Assembly (NCBI GenBank): GCA_947480015.1
Contig: CANKBS010000011.1
Span: forward strand, 1-64,000
Length of the DNA: 64,000 nt
DNA from: Sphingobacteriaceae bacterium
GTDB taxonomy: Bacteria > Bacteroidota > Bacteroidia > B-17B0 > Aurantibacillaceae
Direction of reading: 5' to 3'
In this document: piece by piece, positions 17,601 to 26,745 of the stretch
How positions within the stretch are numbered: position 1 is the stretch's first letter
Layout of the letters: each line of letters opens with the position of its first letter
Made by a program: the position numbers and the translations under genes
The notes under the pieces: model-generated
Told to the model about the DNA's origin: nothing
Database searches by the model: none
The model's input: only the letters and a program-made list of their open reading frames with translations

Positions 17601-19082
17601 ATGTCACAGAACAAAAAGAATATTGCAATTATAGGTGCAGGTTACAGCGGACTCTCAGCCGCCTGTTATTTAGCAAAATGGGGTTACGAGGTAACGGTTT
17701 ATGAAAAACACGATCAAATAGGGGGCAGGTCGAGAGCTTATACAGAAGATGGATTTGTGTTTGACATGGGTCCGAGTTGGTATTGGATGCCCGATGTATT
17801 TGAGACTTTTTTCGCTGATTTTGGCAAAAAAGTAGCTGATTATTACGAATTAGTGCGATTAAGCCCTTCTTATCGGGTATTTTTTGATGATGATCAGATA
17901 GAGGTGCCGGCCACCATAGAGGAATTATATGCTTTGTTTGAAAAGTTGGAACCAGGCAGCAGTGCAAATTTGAAGCAATTTTTAAAAGAGGCCGAATACA
18001 AATACGAAGTAGGTATTAAAAACTTTGTGTACAAACCCGGCGTTAATTTGTCAGAATTGGCCGATCCTGCGCTGATAGCGGGTGTTTTTAAACTCGATGT
18101 GTTTAAACGCATGAGTAAACATGTGCGTCAGTTATTTAAGAACGAAAAACTCATCCAGATTCTCGAATTCCCGGTATTGTTTTTGGGGGCAATGCCACAA
18201 AACACCCCGGCACTATACAGTTTAATGAATTATGCCGACCTGGTGCTTGGTACCTGGTATCCAAAAGGAGGCATGCAAAAAATAGCCCAGGGCATGTATG
18301 AACTGGCCCTTGAATTGGGTGTAAAATTCGAGACCGGCGTATCCATTTCTAAAATTGTGGTCGAAAATAAATTAGCACATGCTATAGAAGCCGGCATTAA
18401 TTACAATGGTTTTAATGCGCTGATCTCTTCGGCCGATTATCATTTTACTGAACAAACCTTGTTAGAGCCACAGTACCGAAAATACTCTGAAAAGTACTGG
18501 CAGAACCGAAAGATGGCCCCCAGTTGTTTAATCTATTATGTAGGATTGAACCGAACTGTGCCGGGATTACTTCATCACAATTTGTTTTTCGATTCAGATT
18601 TTAAAAAACATGCCGAAGAGATTTATAGCAAACCCGAATGGCCCGAAAATCCGCTTTTTTATGTGTGTTGCCCGAGTAAAACCGACCCAACCGTGGCTCC
18701 GGCGGGACACGAAAACCTTTTTATTTTAATTCCGGTGGCTCCCGATCTGACAGATACGCCAGAAATCAGGGAAAAGTATTTTAAAACGGTGCTAGCGCGC
18801 ATTGCTCAAAAAACCGGGGTGGATATCTCAAAAAACCTGGTTCACTATAAAAGCTATGCACCAAGCAATTTTGTGAGCGATTACAACGCTTTTAAAGGAA
18901 ATGCCTACGGCTTGGCCAATACGCTGATGCAAACAGCCCATTTAAAGCCTTCCATACGCAGTAAAAAGGTTAAAAACCTCTTCTATACCGGGCAATTAAC
19001 GGTACCCGGACCGGGCGTTCCCCCCTCCATTATTTCGGGAAAACTGGTGGCTAAACAAATTTTAAACTATTTTCAAACTTAG
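17601..19082 (+). CDS. crtI: Phytoene desaturase
   Basis: Desaturates phytoene stepwise to lycopene. The 493 residues start with the FAD fold NIAIIGAGYSGLSAACYLA, then GGRSRAYTEDGFVFDMGPSWYWMPDVFE, which is typical of Bacteroidota CrtI. Later motifs are LGTWYPKGGMQKIAQGMYEL, PSCLIYYVGLN, and the C-terminal FYTGQLTVPGPGVPPSIISG. The frame extends five codons upstream to a TTG at 17586, but that stretch lies inside the palindromic control boxes, so the ATG at 17601 is preferred. It is followed 33 bases later by crtB. Confidence 0.95.
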   Translation: MSQNKKNIAIIGAGYSGLSAACYLAKWGYEVTVYEKHDQIGGRSRAYTEDGFVFDMGPSWYWMPDVFETFFADFGKKVADYYELVRLSPSYRVFFDDDQIEVPATIEELYALFEKLEPGSSANLKQFLKEAEYKYEVGIKNFVYKPGVNLSELADPALIAGVFKLDVFKRMSKHVRQLFKNEKLIQILEFPVLFLGAMPQNTPALYSLMNYADLVLGTWYPKGGMQKIAQGMYELALELGVKFETGVSISKIVVENKLAHAIEAGINYNGFNALISSADYHFTEQTLLEPQYRKYSEKYWQNRKMAPSCLIYYVGLNRTVPGLLHHNLFFDSDFKKHAEEIYSKPEWPENPLFYVCCPSKTDPTVAPAGHENLFILIPVAPDLTDTPEIREKYFKTVLARIAQKTGVDISKNLVHYKSYAPSNFVSDYNAFKGNAYGLANTLMQTAHLKPSIRSKKVKNLFYTGQLTVPGPGVPPSIISGKLVAKQILNYFQT

Positions 19083-19115
19083 TTGTTTAACCTTTGACTA
19101 AAAAGGTTAAACAAC
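19082..19115. promoter_or_regulatory. 14-bp perfect inverted repeat before crtB, with two TTGTTTAA boxes
   Basis: GTTGTTTAACCTTT (19082-19095) and AAAGGTTAAACAAC (19102-19115) are exact complements around six bases. Each arm holds one TTGTTTAA-type box (19083-19090, 19107-19114). The right arm ends at the base before the crtB ATG, so the repeat could act as an operator in DNA or as a hairpin that limits crtB translation in RNA. No T-run follows, which argues against a terminator. Confidence 0.7.
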
Positions 19116-19952
19116 ATGAAAAAACTATTTGACAAGGTTTCTGACAGCAGCAGCAAGTTAGTAACGCGCCAATACAGCACCTCCTTTAGCTTGGGCATCC
19201 GTTTTTTGAACAAAAGTTTCCAAAATCCAATTTATGGTATTTATGGCTTTGTAAGGCTGGCCGATGAAATTGTGGATAGTTTCCACGATTATGATAAGGC
19301 GCTTTTGCTTGAAGAATTTAAGCGCGACACCTACTTAAGCATTGAGCGTAAAATTAGTCTTAACCCAATTCTCAACAGTTTTCAAAAAGTGGTTAATGAC
19401 TTTCAAATTGAACCTGAGTTAATTGATGCTTTTTTAAAGAGCATGCAAATGGACCTGGAACAAAAAGAACATTCCCCCGAAAGCTATAAGCAATATATTT
19501 TGGGCAGTGCTGAGGTAGTCGGTCTGATGTGCTTACGCGTTTTTACAGAACAGGATTGTAAATTATTTGATGATTTAAAACCCTATGCCATGGCGCTTGG
19601 TTCAGCCTTTCAGAAAATTAATTTTCTGCGCGATATGAATGCCGATTACTTAGGCATGGGCCGGGTTTATTTTCCTAATTTAAATATGCTGGAATTAAAC
19701 GATTACACCAAATTTGAAATAGAGCAGGATATAGAACTTGATTTTATTAAGGGATTACACGGCATTAAGATGTTGCCCAAAAGATCGCGCTTAGGGGTTT
19801 ACGTAGCCTATATTTATTACCGTTCCCTCTTTAATAAGATCAAAAAATTAGAAGCGCGTCACGTTTTAGAACAACGCATCCGTATTCCGAATCCTCAAAA
19901 AATCGCATTGTTTGCCGGTTCTTATGTGCGAAACAGTTTTAATTTATTGTGA
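19116..19952 (+). CDS. crtB: Phytoene synthase
   Basis: Joins two geranylgeranyl diphosphates to phytoene, the committed step of carotenoid synthesis. The 278 residues contain SKLVTRQYSTSFSLGIRFL, the first Asp-rich motif VRLADEIVDSFHDYD, and the second in FQKINFLRDMNADYLGMGRVYFP. crtE (geranylgeranyl diphosphate synthase) is not in this window. The gene is preceded by a perfect inverted repeat and overlaps the next gene by four bases (GTGA). Confidence 0.95.
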   Translation: MKKLFDKVSDSSSKLVTRQYSTSFSLGIRFLNKSFQNPIYGIYGFVRLADEIVDSFHDYDKALLLEEFKRDTYLSIERKISLNPILNSFQKVVNDFQIEPELIDAFLKSMQMDLEQKEHSPESYKQYILGSAEVVGLMCLRVFTEQDCKLFDDLKPYAMALGSAFQKINFLRDMNADYLGMGRVYFPNLNMLELNDYTKFEIEQDIELDFIKGLHGIKMLPKRSRLGVYVAYIYYRSLFNKIKKLEARHVLEQRIRIPNPQKIALFAGSYVRNSFNLL

Positions 19953-20461
19953 TTAAACTTTGTGTCATACTGAGTGGTTTTCTTTTTATTAATCCGGTTC
20001 CCGAGGATCTTAAAAAAATGCGGGAGCTCTTTTTACTCATTAATAAAAACGAAGCGGCAGTTAACCGTTTAAAAGCGCTTGCCATGCAAAGTAAAGAAGT
20101 GGAAGCAGAACTTAAAACCGCTTACTACGCAGCTTCTGAAATGGCCACCGCTAAATATCTTTTAAGCCCCAGTGCTAAATTAAAAACCTTTAAATCGGGA
20201 AAAAACATCCTTGAACAGTGTATTGAAAAAGACAGTACGAATGCAGAACTACGTTACATACGACTTGCGATTCAAACGAATGCACCTTCGTTTTTAGGTT
20301 ACAACCAATCAGTTCAAGACGATAAATTATTCTTAGTGAATCATTTACCTTCGCTTAAAAAAGCCAATTCAGAGCTTTTTACAGCAATTTACGTTTACTT
20401 GATTTATAGCCGCCAATTAACTGCAGCCGAACAGCAACAACTGAGTAAACAAAGCCTTTAA
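19949..20461 (+). CDS. Unknown secreted protein at the end of the crt operon
   Basis: Not recognised. It starts with GTG overlapping the crtB stop, which suggests translational coupling. The 170 residues begin with a short hydrophobic leader (IKLCVILSGFLFINPV), then consist mostly of helix-forming sequence with TPR-like spacing (AYYAASEMATAKYLLSPSAKL, ILEQCIEKDSTNAELRYIRLA). The two segments around residues 70-120 suggest a small helical repeat domain in the periplasm. Its position suggests a role linked to the pigment, for example in membranes, but nothing in the sequence shows a function. Confidence 0.6.
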   Translation: MIKLCVILSGFLFINPVPEDLKKMRELFLLINKNEAAVNRLKALAMQSKEVEAELKTAYYAASEMATAKYLLSPSAKLKTFKSGKNILEQCIEKDSTNAELRYIRLAIQTNAPSFLGYNQSVQDDKLFLVNHLPSLKKANSELFTAIYVYLIYSRQLTAAEQQQLSKQSL

Positions 20462-20552
20462 AAGGACATAAACGGCTAATCGTTTAAATTATCCACAACC
20501 AGCCATAAAGGTTTCTTAAATCATTATTTTTTTATTTCCTTTATAAAAAATT

Positions 20553-21110
20553 ATGACCCGAAGCTTTCCTATACTCATGCTCAGCCTTAGTCTTAGTCTT
20601 AGCTTGCTAAAATCGCAGGTGACTTTTGTAAAAGGCTATGTAGTGGATGTTAAGGGAGATACATTAAAAGGGGAAGTTAAGCTAAATCCAAAAAAGGAGA
20701 ATGAGGTTTACGTAAAGGTGTTTTTTAAAGATGCCGGTGGTGTTATTAAAACCTATAAACCCAATAAAATAAAAGCATACGGATTTAACGATCTTAACTT
20801 CATTTCCATGGATTCGGAAGGCGAGCCTAGCTTTTACAATGTGCTGGCCCGTGGCGAAATTAATTTTTATAAATTAATGTTTGAGGCATTACGTATGAAT
20901 AAAGCGGTGTTTGAAGCCGAATATTATATTGCACCGCCCGATAATAAAAAACTAAGCATCGTTCGCGAAGGTAAATTCAAAAAACAACTGAGCGATTGGA
21001 TGAAAGATAATCCCGAGTTTCTTGCCGCTTACGAAGATGAAAAAGTTTTCGATGTCGATAAAGCAACAAGCCTAATCAAACAATACAATGCCTGGAAGGC
21101 AAGTCAATAA
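20553..21110 (+). CDS. Unknown secreted protein
   Basis: The 185 residues have a signal peptide built of Leu-Ser repeats (LMLSLSLSLSLLKSQ), encoded by three near-identical CTTAGT hexamers at about 20586-20603. The mature protein starts VTFVKGYVVDVKGDTLKGEVKL, a beta-rich pattern seen in Bacteroidota proteins that begin with a G.v.d..GdTl.G.v segment. It then has a mixed charged region. No catalytic motif is seen. It lies 14 bases before polA and may be co-transcribed. Confidence 0.65.
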   Translation: MTRSFPILMLSLSLSLSLLKSQVTFVKGYVVDVKGDTLKGEVKLNPKKENEVYVKVFFKDAGGVIKTYKPNKIKAYGFNDLNFISMDSEGEPSFYNVLARGEINFYKLMFEALRMNKAVFEAEYYIAPPDNKKLSIVREGKFKKQLSDWMKDNPEFLAAYEDEKVFDVDKATSLIKQYNAWKASQ

Positions 21111-21124
21111 TTCATTATTACCAT

Positions 21125-23962
21125 ATGATCACAAAAGAAACTGAAAAAAAATTATTTTTACTGGATGCCTTTGCACTCATTTACCGTGCTTATTTTGCAT
21201 TTAGCAGCAATCCCCGCATTAACTCCAAAGGCTTTAACACCTCGGCTATTTTTGGGTTTACCAATACCTTGCTCGAAATATTAACCAAAGAAAAACCCTC
21301 GCACATTGCCGTGGTGTTTGATATGGAAGGACCTACCCAACGCCATGTTGAGTTTGAAGCCTACAAAGCCAACCGCGAAGAAATGCCGGAAGACCTGCGA
21401 AAATCTATTCCTCTCATTGTTGACCTCATTAAAGGATTTAACATTGAAGTGTTAGGCCTTGAAGGTTTTGAAGCCGATGACGTAATAGGCACCTTAGCCA
21501 TTAAAGCCGAGAAGGAAGGCTACACCACTTATATGATGACACCTGACAAAGATTACGGTCAGCTGGTTGACGCAAATACTTTTATTTATAAGCCGGCACG
21601 TTTGGGCAATGGGGCCGAAATTCTGGGTCCGGAAGAAATTTGTAAAAAGTGGGAGATCCGCTCGGTGTCAGAACTCATCGACATTCTGGGACTCATGGGC
21701 GATAAGGTGGATAACATTCCCGGCATTCCCGGTGTGGGTGAAAAAACCGCCATTCAACTTATTAAAGATTTTGGTAGCATCGAAAACCTGCTTGAAAACA
21801 CCGATAAACTAAAAGGAAAACTTAAAGAAAAGGTTGAGAACAATAAAGAAATGGCCATACAGTCAAAACGTTTGGCTACCATCATACTCGATTGTCCCAT
21901 CGAACTCGATGAGGTTAAATTAAGAATAAAAGATCCGAATAAACCGGCTTTATTAGAACTATTCAAAGAACTCGAGTTCAGAGCCATTGCTCAAAAAATT
22001 GTTGGGGAAGATATTGGCGGCAAGGAAAAATTACCTACCGAAAAACCCAAAGCAAGTAACGGACAAGGCGATTTATTTGACATGGCCGAAGCACCAACGA
22101 ATCCTTCACCTATGGAATCTTCTGAAGATGCAGCGCCGGTAACAAATTTCAAAACCATTACTGAAGTTGAACATCTTTATACTTTGGTGGATTCGGATGA
22201 AAAAATCAAAGAACTGCTCAAACTGATCTCAGATCACACTGAATTTTGTTTTGATTCAGAAACCACTTCCTTAAATACCATGGAAGCTGAGATCGTTGGT
22301 TTGTCTTTTGCTGTAAGTCCGCATCAGGCATACTATGTGCCGTTTCCACAAGGTCGTGAAGAATCGGAACTCATCATCCAACAGTTTGCTGCACTTTTTT
22401 CTGATGAATCAAAAACACTCATTGGACAAAACATTAAATACGATTATCAGGTTTTAAAAAATTACGGCATCGCCATTAAAAACAAATTATTTGATACCAT
22501 GGTGGCGCATTTTTTAATCATGCCCGACATGCGTCATAACATGGATATTCTGGCACAAACCTATTTAAATTATTCGCCGGTGAGCATCGAAACCCTCATT
22601 GGCAAAAAAGGCAAAGAGCAAGGGAGCATGCGTGATGTAGAGATTGAAAAAATAAAAGAATACGCCGCCGAAGATGCTGATATAACCCTGCAGCTCAAAC
22701 ATAAATTTGAACCCGAACTAAAAGAAAAAGCCCTCGAAAAATTATTCTCCGATGTGGAAGTCCCACTGATAAAAGTTTTAGCTAATATCGAACGCGAAGG
22801 CATTAATCTGGATGTAAGCGCCTTGAACGATTTTTCAGCACAATTACAGGGCGACATCACTTTGGTAGAAAAAGAAATTCAGGATTATGCCGGCACTAAA
22901 TTCAACGTGTCATCACCCAAACAAGTGGGCGAAATATTATTCGACTATTTAAAAATTGTTGAGAAGCCTAAAAAAACAAAAACCGGACAATATGCTACCG
23001 GCGAAGATGTGCTCAGTAAACTGGAAGGCAAGCATCCCATTATTTCAAAAATATTAGATTACCGCGAACTGGTTAAATTAAAAAACACCTATGTCGATAC
23101 CCTTCCCTTGTTGGTGAATAAAACAACGGGACGCATCCACACTTCGTTTAATCAGGTAGTGGCCGTAACCGGGCGTTTAAGCAGTGATAATCCGAACCTT
23201 CAAAACATTCCTATTCGTACTGAGCGCGGACGACAGATTCGTAAAGCTTTTATTCCACGTGATAGTGAACACATTTTACTCAGCGCCGATTATTCACAAA
23301 TTGAATTACGCATCGTTGCCAGTATAAGCGGTGATAAAAACATGTGTGAAGCTTTTCAATTGGGGAAAGACATTCACACGGCCACCGCTGCCAAAGTTTT
23401 TGGTGTTGCTGAAAGTGAAGTCACCAAAGAAATGCGTTACAAAAGCAAAAGTGTGAACTTCGGAATCATTTATGGGCAGGGCGCTTTCGGATTATCAGAA
23501 AATTTAAATATTTCACGTGCCGAAGCCAAAGAACTCATTGATAATTATTTCAGAGAATATTCGGCCATTAAAAATTACATGGATGATACCATTAATTTTG
23601 CCCGCGAAAACGGCTATGTAAAAACACTGTTGGGAAGAAAACGCTGGTTGCGCGATATTACTTCAAACAATGCTACAGTAAGAAATTTTGCAGAGCGTAA
23701 CGCCATTAATGCCCCAATTCAGGGCTCTGCGGCCGACATGATAAAAGTGGCCATGATCAATATTTATAACGAACTGGAGAAACAAAATTTCAAAACCAAA
23801 ATGTTGTTACAAGTGCATGATGAATTGGTATTTGATGTTTACAAACCTGAACTCGAACTGGTTAAACCCATCATCGAAAAAATGATGCGTGAAGCTTTAC
23901 CATTATCGGTGCCGGTTGAGGTTGGTATGGGAAGCGGGGAGAACTGGCTGCTGGCCCATTAA
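21125..23962 (+). CDS. polA: DNA polymerase I
   Basis: Repair and Okazaki-fragment polymerase, 945 residues. The 5'-3' exonuclease domain (about 10-300) has LLDAFALIYRAYFAF and GLEGFEADDVIG. The 3'-5' proofreading domain (about 345-530) keeps its acidic residues (FCFDSETTSL, IKYDYQVL, YAAEDADITL), so proofreading is likely active. The polymerase domain has motif A DYSQIELRI, motif B RYKSKSVNFGIIYGQGAFG and motif C QVHDELVFDV. Motif B has Phe at the position that selects against dideoxynucleotides, as in E. coli. Confidence 0.97.
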   Translation: MITKETEKKLFLLDAFALIYRAYFAFSSNPRINSKGFNTSAIFGFTNTLLEILTKEKPSHIAVVFDMEGPTQRHVEFEAYKANREEMPEDLRKSIPLIVDLIKGFNIEVLGLEGFEADDVIGTLAIKAEKEGYTTYMMTPDKDYGQLVDANTFIYKPARLGNGAEILGPEEICKKWEIRSVSELIDILGLMGDKVDNIPGIPGVGEKTAIQLIKDFGSIENLLENTDKLKGKLKEKVENNKEMAIQSKRLATIILDCPIELDEVKLRIKDPNKPALLELFKELEFRAIAQKIVGEDIGGKEKLPTEKPKASNGQGDLFDMAEAPTNPSPMESSEDAAPVTNFKTITEVEHLYTLVDSDEKIKELLKLISDHTEFCFDSETTSLNTMEAEIVGLSFAVSPHQAYYVPFPQGREESELIIQQFAALFSDESKTLIGQNIKYDYQVLKNYGIAIKNKLFDTMVAHFLIMPDMRHNMDILAQTYLNYSPVSIETLIGKKGKEQGSMRDVEIEKIKEYAAEDADITLQLKHKFEPELKEKALEKLFSDVEVPLIKVLANIEREGINLDVSALNDFSAQLQGDITLVEKEIQDYAGTKFNVSSPKQVGEILFDYLKIVEKPKKTKTGQYATGEDVLSKLEGKHPIISKILDYRELVKLKNTYVDTLPLLVNKTTGRIHTSFNQVVAVTGRLSSDNPNLQNIPIRTERGRQIRKAFIPRDSEHILLSADYSQIELRIVASISGDKNMCEAFQLGKDIHTATAAKVFGVAESEVTKEMRYKSKSVNFGIIYGQGAFGLSENLNISRAEAKELIDNYFREYSAIKNYMDDTINFARENGYVKTLLGRKRWLRDITSNNATVRNFAERNAINAPIQGSAADMIKVAMINIYNELEKQNFKTKMLLQVHDELVFDVYKPELELVKPIIEKMMREALPLSVPVEVGMGSGENWLLAH

Positions 23963-24051
23963 GCTACTAAAACGATTTAATGAAACGTTCTCTTTTTGTT
24001 AAAGCCTTCCTTTTCTCATTTTTCCTAGGTATATTAGTGTAAATAAAAACC

Positions 24052-26241
24052 ATGAGAAAAGTTTTACTTCTAAGCGCACTTTCTTTTTTAATTAGTCACT
24101 CCGTAAAAGCGCAATCAGCAGCCGATGCAGCGGTACAACTCAGTGCCCTTGTTCAGGCCTCGCCGCCTAAAATTACCCTTAACTGGCCCGGTAATGCCAG
24201 TACCACGCAATATCAGGTGTTTCGTAAATTAAAAGATTCTACCAGTTGGGGAAATGCTCTTGCGGTTTTAAATGGCACAACCAATTTGTACGTAGATAAT
24301 ACGGTGAGTATCGACACCTCTTATGAATACCTGGTGCGTCGCTTTGGATCAGGCTATAGCGGCTATGGTTATATTAATTCAGGTATTAAGGTGCGTGAAA
24401 AAGCGTTTCGCGGCAAATTAATTTTGTTGGTTGATAGTACTTTTATTACTTCGCTTTCGGCAGAAATTAAACGCCTCATTGATGATATAGAAGGCGATGG
24501 CTGGCAGGTCATCCGTCATGATGTTAAAAGAACGGGCTCAGTCACACACGTAAAAGATCTAATTGTTACAGATTATTATACAGACACCATTCCACCTAAG
24601 GCTGTTTTTTTATTAGGACATGTTCCGGTGCCCTATAGCGGAAACATTAATCCCGATGGGCATGGTGATCATTTAGGCGCTTGGCCGGCCGATTGTTATT
24701 ATGGTGATGTAGACGGGTCTTGGACCGATATTTTTGTAAATTCCACAACGGCTTCTCCACCACGCACACAAAACATTCCGGGCGATGGTAAATTCGATCA
24801 GAGTATTTTACCTTCCGACATGGAATTACAGGTGGGTCGTGTTGATTTTAATGACATGCCTGCTTTTACCGCTTCAGAGCAACAACTCCTCAAAAATTAT
24901 TTGGACAAAGATCACGACTACCGTAAAAAAATATTCTCTCCTTTAAATCAGGCGGTGATTGATGATAACTTCGGATTCTTTAGCAGTGAGGCTTTTGCAG
25001 CTTCAGGCTTTAAAAATTTCGGTCCGCTAGTTGGTAACACCAATATTAGTTCAGCCGATTATTTTACATCCATGACCTCGGCCTCTTACAAATGGTCATA
25101 CGGTTGCGGTGGCGGCACTTATAATAGCGCAGGAGGAATTGGCACTACGGCTAATTTTGCTGCAGCTAATTTACAAGGGGTGTTTACCATGTTGTTTGGT
25201 TCTTACTTTGGCGACTGGGATACACAAAATAATTTTTTGAAAGCACCTCTAGCTCAAGGTAAAGTTTTAACCAGCGTTTGGTCAGGACGACCACATTATC
25301 AATTCCATCACATGGCCATGGGCGAAAATATTGGTTACGATATTATGCTCACGCAAAATAATCCCGGTGGATTATATTATGGAAGTCCTACATCCATCAG
25401 CGGGCGATGGATTCACAATGCCTTAATGGGCGATCCCACTTTAAGAAACGATGTGGTGGCTCCTGTTTCAAATGTGATCGCTACTAAAAATGGGTATAAT
25501 TGTAACATCTCTTGGTCGGCCTCTACTGAAACGACTTTAATTGGTTATAATATTTACATGAAGAATGATACAAATACGGCTTTCATAAAAATCAATGCCA
25601 GTCCGGTTACCGCCACCACCTTTACCGATTATTGTTTGCCTTACAAAGGCATTTATACCTATATGGTGCGAACTTTAAAATTAGAGCAAAGTCCGAGTGG
25701 CACCTATTATAATTTAAGTGAAGGCATTTCCGATACGGCTTACAACTCATCCAACATCAAAACGCTCTCTGCCTTTAACGCTGCGATAAGCGCCAATCAG
25801 GTAAATCTTAGTAATACTTCTATAAATGCCAACAGCTATAAATGGACATTTGGAAATGGAACGACCAGCACCTTATTAAATCCGACGGTGACTTATACCA
25901 GCAATGGCTCTTACACCATCATGTTGGTGGCTTCTAATGCTTGTTATAACGACACCTCTTACCAATTTGTTACCATTAATGAAGTTGGGATAAAAGAAAG
26001 CACTCTCCTAAGTGTTTTGAATCTCTTTCCTAATCCAAGCCAGGGAAGCAATGTCATTAAAAGCGATCGTGTGCAAACAGCTGATATCAGCATTTATAAC
26101 AATGAAGGACGAAAAGTTTTTGTGAAGAATGATTATCAGTTAAATGAAGAATTAGATTTACACTCTTTGGCTAAAGGACTTTATTTTGTTCAGATAAAAA
26201 CCGGTGATTTAATTCTAAATAAAAAACTGGTGTTAGAGTAA
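24052..26241 (+). CDS. T9SS-secreted C25-peptidase-like protein, catalytic dyad apparently lost
   Basis: The 729 residues comprise a signal peptide (to about 20), a fibronectin-III-like domain (about 35-112), a caspase-like C25 (gingipain-type) region (about 118-470), another FnIII-like domain (about 475-560), a PKD-like domain (about 580-650) and a type A T9SS sorting domain (LFPNPSQG to the end). C25 landmarks include VFLLGHVPVPY, PADCYYGDVDG, LQVGRVDF and a closing ALMGDPTLR. Where active members have a GHG catalytic His, this one reads YGCGGG (C352). Where they have SC.xG, it reads GSYFGDW (Y385). It is therefore probably non-catalytic or altered. This rests on reading by eye. Confidence 0.75.
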   Translation: MRKVLLLSALSFLISHSVKAQSAADAAVQLSALVQASPPKITLNWPGNASTTQYQVFRKLKDSTSWGNALAVLNGTTNLYVDNTVSIDTSYEYLVRRFGSGYSGYGYINSGIKVREKAFRGKLILLVDSTFITSLSAEIKRLIDDIEGDGWQVIRHDVKRTGSVTHVKDLIVTDYYTDTIPPKAVFLLGHVPVPYSGNINPDGHGDHLGAWPADCYYGDVDGSWTDIFVNSTTASPPRTQNIPGDGKFDQSILPSDMELQVGRVDFNDMPAFTASEQQLLKNYLDKDHDYRKKIFSPLNQAVIDDNFGFFSSEAFAASGFKNFGPLVGNTNISSADYFTSMTSASYKWSYGCGGGTYNSAGGIGTTANFAAANLQGVFTMLFGSYFGDWDTQNNFLKAPLAQGKVLTSVWSGRPHYQFHHMAMGENIGYDIMLTQNNPGGLYYGSPTSISGRWIHNALMGDPTLRNDVVAPVSNVIATKNGYNCNISWSASTETTLIGYNIYMKNDTNTAFIKINASPVTATTFTDYCLPYKGIYTYMVRTLKLEQSPSGTYYNLSEGISDTAYNSSNIKTLSAFNAAISANQVNLSNTSINANSYKWTFGNGTTSTLLNPTVTYTSNGSYTIMLVASNACYNDTSYQFVTINEVGIKESTLLSVLNLFPNPSQGSNVIKSDRVQTADISIYNNEGRKVFVKNDYQLNEELDLHSLAKGLYFVQIKTGDLILNKKLVLE

Positions 26242-26355
26242 GGAAATTGTTTTAATTATTCGGTAGTTTAATTTAGTAACACGACCATCAGCATTCTGTA
26301 AAGCTATGTTCGGATAACGCAAGCTAATATTGTGGCTAGAACATCCTCATTTGTT

Positions 26356-26378
26356 CGGCTCCTCCGGAGCCGTTTTTA
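26356..26378 (+). terminator. Probable terminator of the C25-like gene
   Basis: CGGCTCC (26356-26362), loop TCC, GGAGCCG (26366-26372), then five T. It lies 115 bases after the stop and may also be part of the repeat element. Confidence 0.6.
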
Positions 26379-26400
26379 TTCGGGAGTGGAGATTTTTATT

Positions 26401-26442
26401 ATGTTATGTCCCTCCGGGACATTAAATGCTCTAACATAACAT
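26401..26442. repeat. Nested hairpin in the gene-free stretch
   Basis: ATGTTATG (26401-26408) pairs with CATAACAT (26435-26442). It overlaps an inner hairpin ATGTCCC/GGGACAT (26406-26412, 26416-26422) with loop TCC, so the two are partly alternative folds. Confidence 0.55.
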
Positions 26443-26640
26443 TTATAATTTTTTTGAGGCGCATTGAGACTTGAGAAGCCGTTAAGTAAATAGCGCTCAT
26501 GAATTTATTGCGGATAATTCCTCACGAAAACTTTAGTGATAGAATTTGGTAGGATTTCTTTCGGAGTAAAACAATGAAATTCATTTAAAAATTAACTCGC
26601 AGCCAGTTGAATTTTTGATTGTATTTTAAGGTTAAGCAAG

Positions 26641-26703
26641 GGTTCCGGAGGAACCTAACATTTCAGAAATAACAACACAATTAATATTGCCCCAGAGGGG
26701 CAA
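26641..26703. repeat. Pair of short hairpins at the right end of the gene-free stretch
   Basis: GGTTCC-GGA-GGAACC (26641-26655) and TTGCCCC-AGA-GGGGCAA (26687-26703) are perfect stems with three-base loops. Read on the minus strand their loops are TCC and TCT, mirroring the two hairpins at the left end. Confidence 0.55.
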
Positions 26704-26745
26704 AACAATTTTTCGACAGATTACAGGGTGGTTTTTTGCACTAAA

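Larger units (their letters stand above)
26242..26745. other. 504-bp gene-free stretch with four short hairpins
   Basis: It contains no convincing open frame. It holds a terminator for the upstream gene and three further tight hairpins listed separately: 26406-26422, 26641-26655 and 26687-26703. All have three-base loops TCC, GGA or AGA. The first two have TCC and the last two the opposite-strand kind, so the stretch looks like an interspersed element with inverted ends. Confidence 0.6.

Noticed and set aside
19082-19115. Intrinsic terminator between crtI and crtB
   Set aside because: The stem is strong, but it is followed by ATG and not by a T-run. Both genes belong to one pathway.
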